Origin: JBDSTZ01 sp039927975 | GTDB lineage: Bacteria > Pseudomonadota > Gammaproteobacteria > Burkholderiales > Burkholderiaceae_D | Length of the DNA: 6,855 bases | Reading direction: 5' to 3' | Assembly: GCA_039927975.1 (NCBI GenBank) | Contig: JBDSTZ010000280.1 | Coordinates: 1 to 6,855, forward strand | Part shown: piece after piece, positions 5,766-6,855 of the stretch | Numbering within the stretch: position 1 is the stretch's first letter | How the letters are laid out: each line of letters opens with the position of its first letter | Position numbers and translations under genes: made by a program | The notes under the pieces: model-generated | What the model was told of the DNA's origin: nothing | Seen by the model: only the letters and a program-made list of their open reading frames with translations | The model's database searches: none

Positions 5766-6855
5766 ATGCGTATTTTCCGCCGCCCGAACGCGCGCAAGCT
5801 TGTTGGTCTGAGTGTGCTGGCCCTGATGACGGGCTGTTCCACCTTAAGTTCGCTCAATCCCTTCGCCACCAAGGACAAGAGCGCCGAACCGGCCCCGCTG
5901 GTCGAGCTCAAGGCGAGCCTGGCCGTGCGCACCGCGTGGAAACTCGAGATCGGCAAGTCGCTCGGCTACACCTTCTCGCCGACCCTCATCGAGAACAGCG
6001 TGCTGGTGGCCGGCGCCGAGGGCGCGATCGCCCGTGTCGAGGCCGCCACCGGGCGCGAACTGTGGCGCATCAAGGCCGGCAGCGGCCTGTCGTCGAGCGC
6101 GGCGTCGGACGGCACCCTGATCGCCATCGGCGGCGCCAAGGGCATGCTGCTCACCTTCGACATGAACGGCAAGGCCCTGTGGAAGGCCCAGGTCTCGAGC
6201 GAGGTGCTGAGCGCGCCCGTGGTCGGCCAGGGTCTGGTGGTGGTGCGCTCGGTCGACAACCGCATCGTCGCCTTCGACGCCAAGACCGGCGACAAGAAGT
6301 GGACCGTGCAGCGCGTGGCGCCGGCGCTGACCCTGCGCAACGCGCCCGGCATGATCATCGCCGGCAAGGACGTCATCGTCGCCCAGCCGGGCGGCAAATT
6401 GCTTTCGCTGGTGCTGGCCACCGGCGCGCCGCGCTGGGAAGTGGCGGTCGGCGAATCGCGCGGCGCGACCGAACTGGACCGCGTCACCGATATCGGCGGC
6501 AACCCGGTGATTGTCGAGAACGATGTCTGCGCCGTGTCCTACCAGGGCCGGGTCGGCTGCTTCGACCTGGTCACCGGCACCGCCCGCTGGACCAAGGAAT
6601 TGTCGTCCAACGTCGGCGTCGCCGCCGACCAGCGCTTCGTCTTCTCGGTCGACGACAAGGGCGCCATCTCGGCCTTCAATCGCGAGACCGGCGCCAACGT
6701 CTGGAAGAACGACAAACTCGGCTACCGCCGCCTGTCGACCCCAGTTTCCTACGGCCGTGCGGTCGCAGTGGGCGACTACCAGGGCATCGTGCACTTCCTC
6801 TCGCGCGAAGACGGCTCCTTTTTGGCACGTGCCGCAACCGACGGGAGCGCGATCA
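5766..6855 (+). CDS. bamB: BamB, outer-membrane assembly lipoprotein (3' end cut by window)
   Basis: BamB is the periplasmic beta-propeller lipoprotein of the BAM complex that inserts beta-barrel proteins into the outer membrane. The frame is open from the ATG at 5766 to the right edge, giving 363 residues with no stop; the family is about 380-390 long, so only some 20-30 residues are missing. A lipoprotein signal peptide (MRIFRRPNARKLVGLSVLAL) ends in MTGC with Cys24 as lipid site. PQQ-like propeller repeats recur as the blade signature TGxxxW: ATGRELW, KTGDKKW, ATGAPRW, VTGTARW, ETGANVW, plus MNGKALW. ALTLR (187-191) matches the BamA-binding loop LSLR of E. coli BamB, and RGATELDRVTDIGGNP (232-247) matches the second conserved loop. 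Two cysteines, Cys255 and Cys265 (VCAVSYQGRVGCFD), could pair in the periplasm. Downstream der would be expected but is outside the window. Confidence 0.95.
   Translation, partial: MRIFRRPNARKLVGLSVLALMTGCSTLSSLNPFATKDKSAEPAPLVELKASLAVRTAWKLEIGKSLGYTFSPTLIENSVLVAGAEGAIARVEAATGRELWRIKAGSGLSSSAASDGTLIAIGGAKGMLLTFDMNGKALWKAQVSSEVLSAPVVGQGLVVVRSVDNRIVAFDAKTGDKKWTVQRVAPALTLRNAPGMIIAGKDVIVAQPGGKLLSLVLATGAPRWEVAVGESRGATELDRVTDIGGNPVIVENDVCAVSYQGRVGCFDLVTGTARWTKELSSNVGVAADQRFVFSVDDKGAISAFNRETGANVWKNDKLGYRRLSTPVSYGRAVAVGDYQGIVHFLSREDGSFLARAATDGSAI

Noticed and set aside
5844..6794. Antisense 316-codon open frame opposite bamB
   Set aside because: The + strand frame has a lipoprotein signal, propeller repeats and BamA-binding loops; the antisense frame has no family features.

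Overview
The window is a stretch of conserved housekeeping chromosome from a high-GC betaproteobacterium. The gene order (rlmN, pilW, rodZ, ispG, hisS, a yfgM-like gene, bamB) and the protein sequences fit the family Oxalobacteraceae, probably a Massilia/Duganella/Janthinobacterium-type organism. The family assignment is an inference from remembered protein features and was not searched. All seven genes are on the + strand and no gene-free gap exceeds 300 bases.

Layout: 1-278 is the 3' end of rlmN (23S rRNA/tRNA adenine-C2 methyltransferase). It overlaps by a TTGA junction with pilW (275-1081), a TPR lipoprotein for type IV pilus secretin assembly. Next come rodZ (1095-2102), a membrane-anchored cell-shape protein, and ispG (2115-3386), the [4Fe-4S] enzyme of the MEP isoprenoid pathway. 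A 162-base gap follows, then hisS (3549-4892, histidyl-tRNA synthetase), a yfgM-like membrane-anchored TPR gene (4956-5624), a 141-base gap, and bamB (5766 to the right edge, no stop reached), the beta-propeller lipoprotein of the outer-membrane BAM complex. The cluster mixes translation (RlmN, HisRS), isoprenoid precursor synthesis (IspG) and envelope building (PilW, RodZ, YfgM-like, BamB). Short gaps and one overlap suggest co-transcription from upstream of the window.

No new defence, mobile or biosynthetic system is visible. The one structurally unexpected place is the ispG-hisS gap. It holds a second, diverged copy of the first 32 bases of hisS, starting only 7 bases after the ispG stop. 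Two perfect palindromes (18 and 22 bp) follow, then a possible third, weaker copy of the hisS start. The simplest reading is that hisS once began right behind ispG and that a small palindromic element plus a duplication moved its start 155 bases downstream. The result is short upstream ORFs ending at or over the present hisS start, which has no clear Shine-Dalgarno sequence. A smaller oddity is the natural histidine-rich C-terminus of the histidyl-tRNA synthetase.
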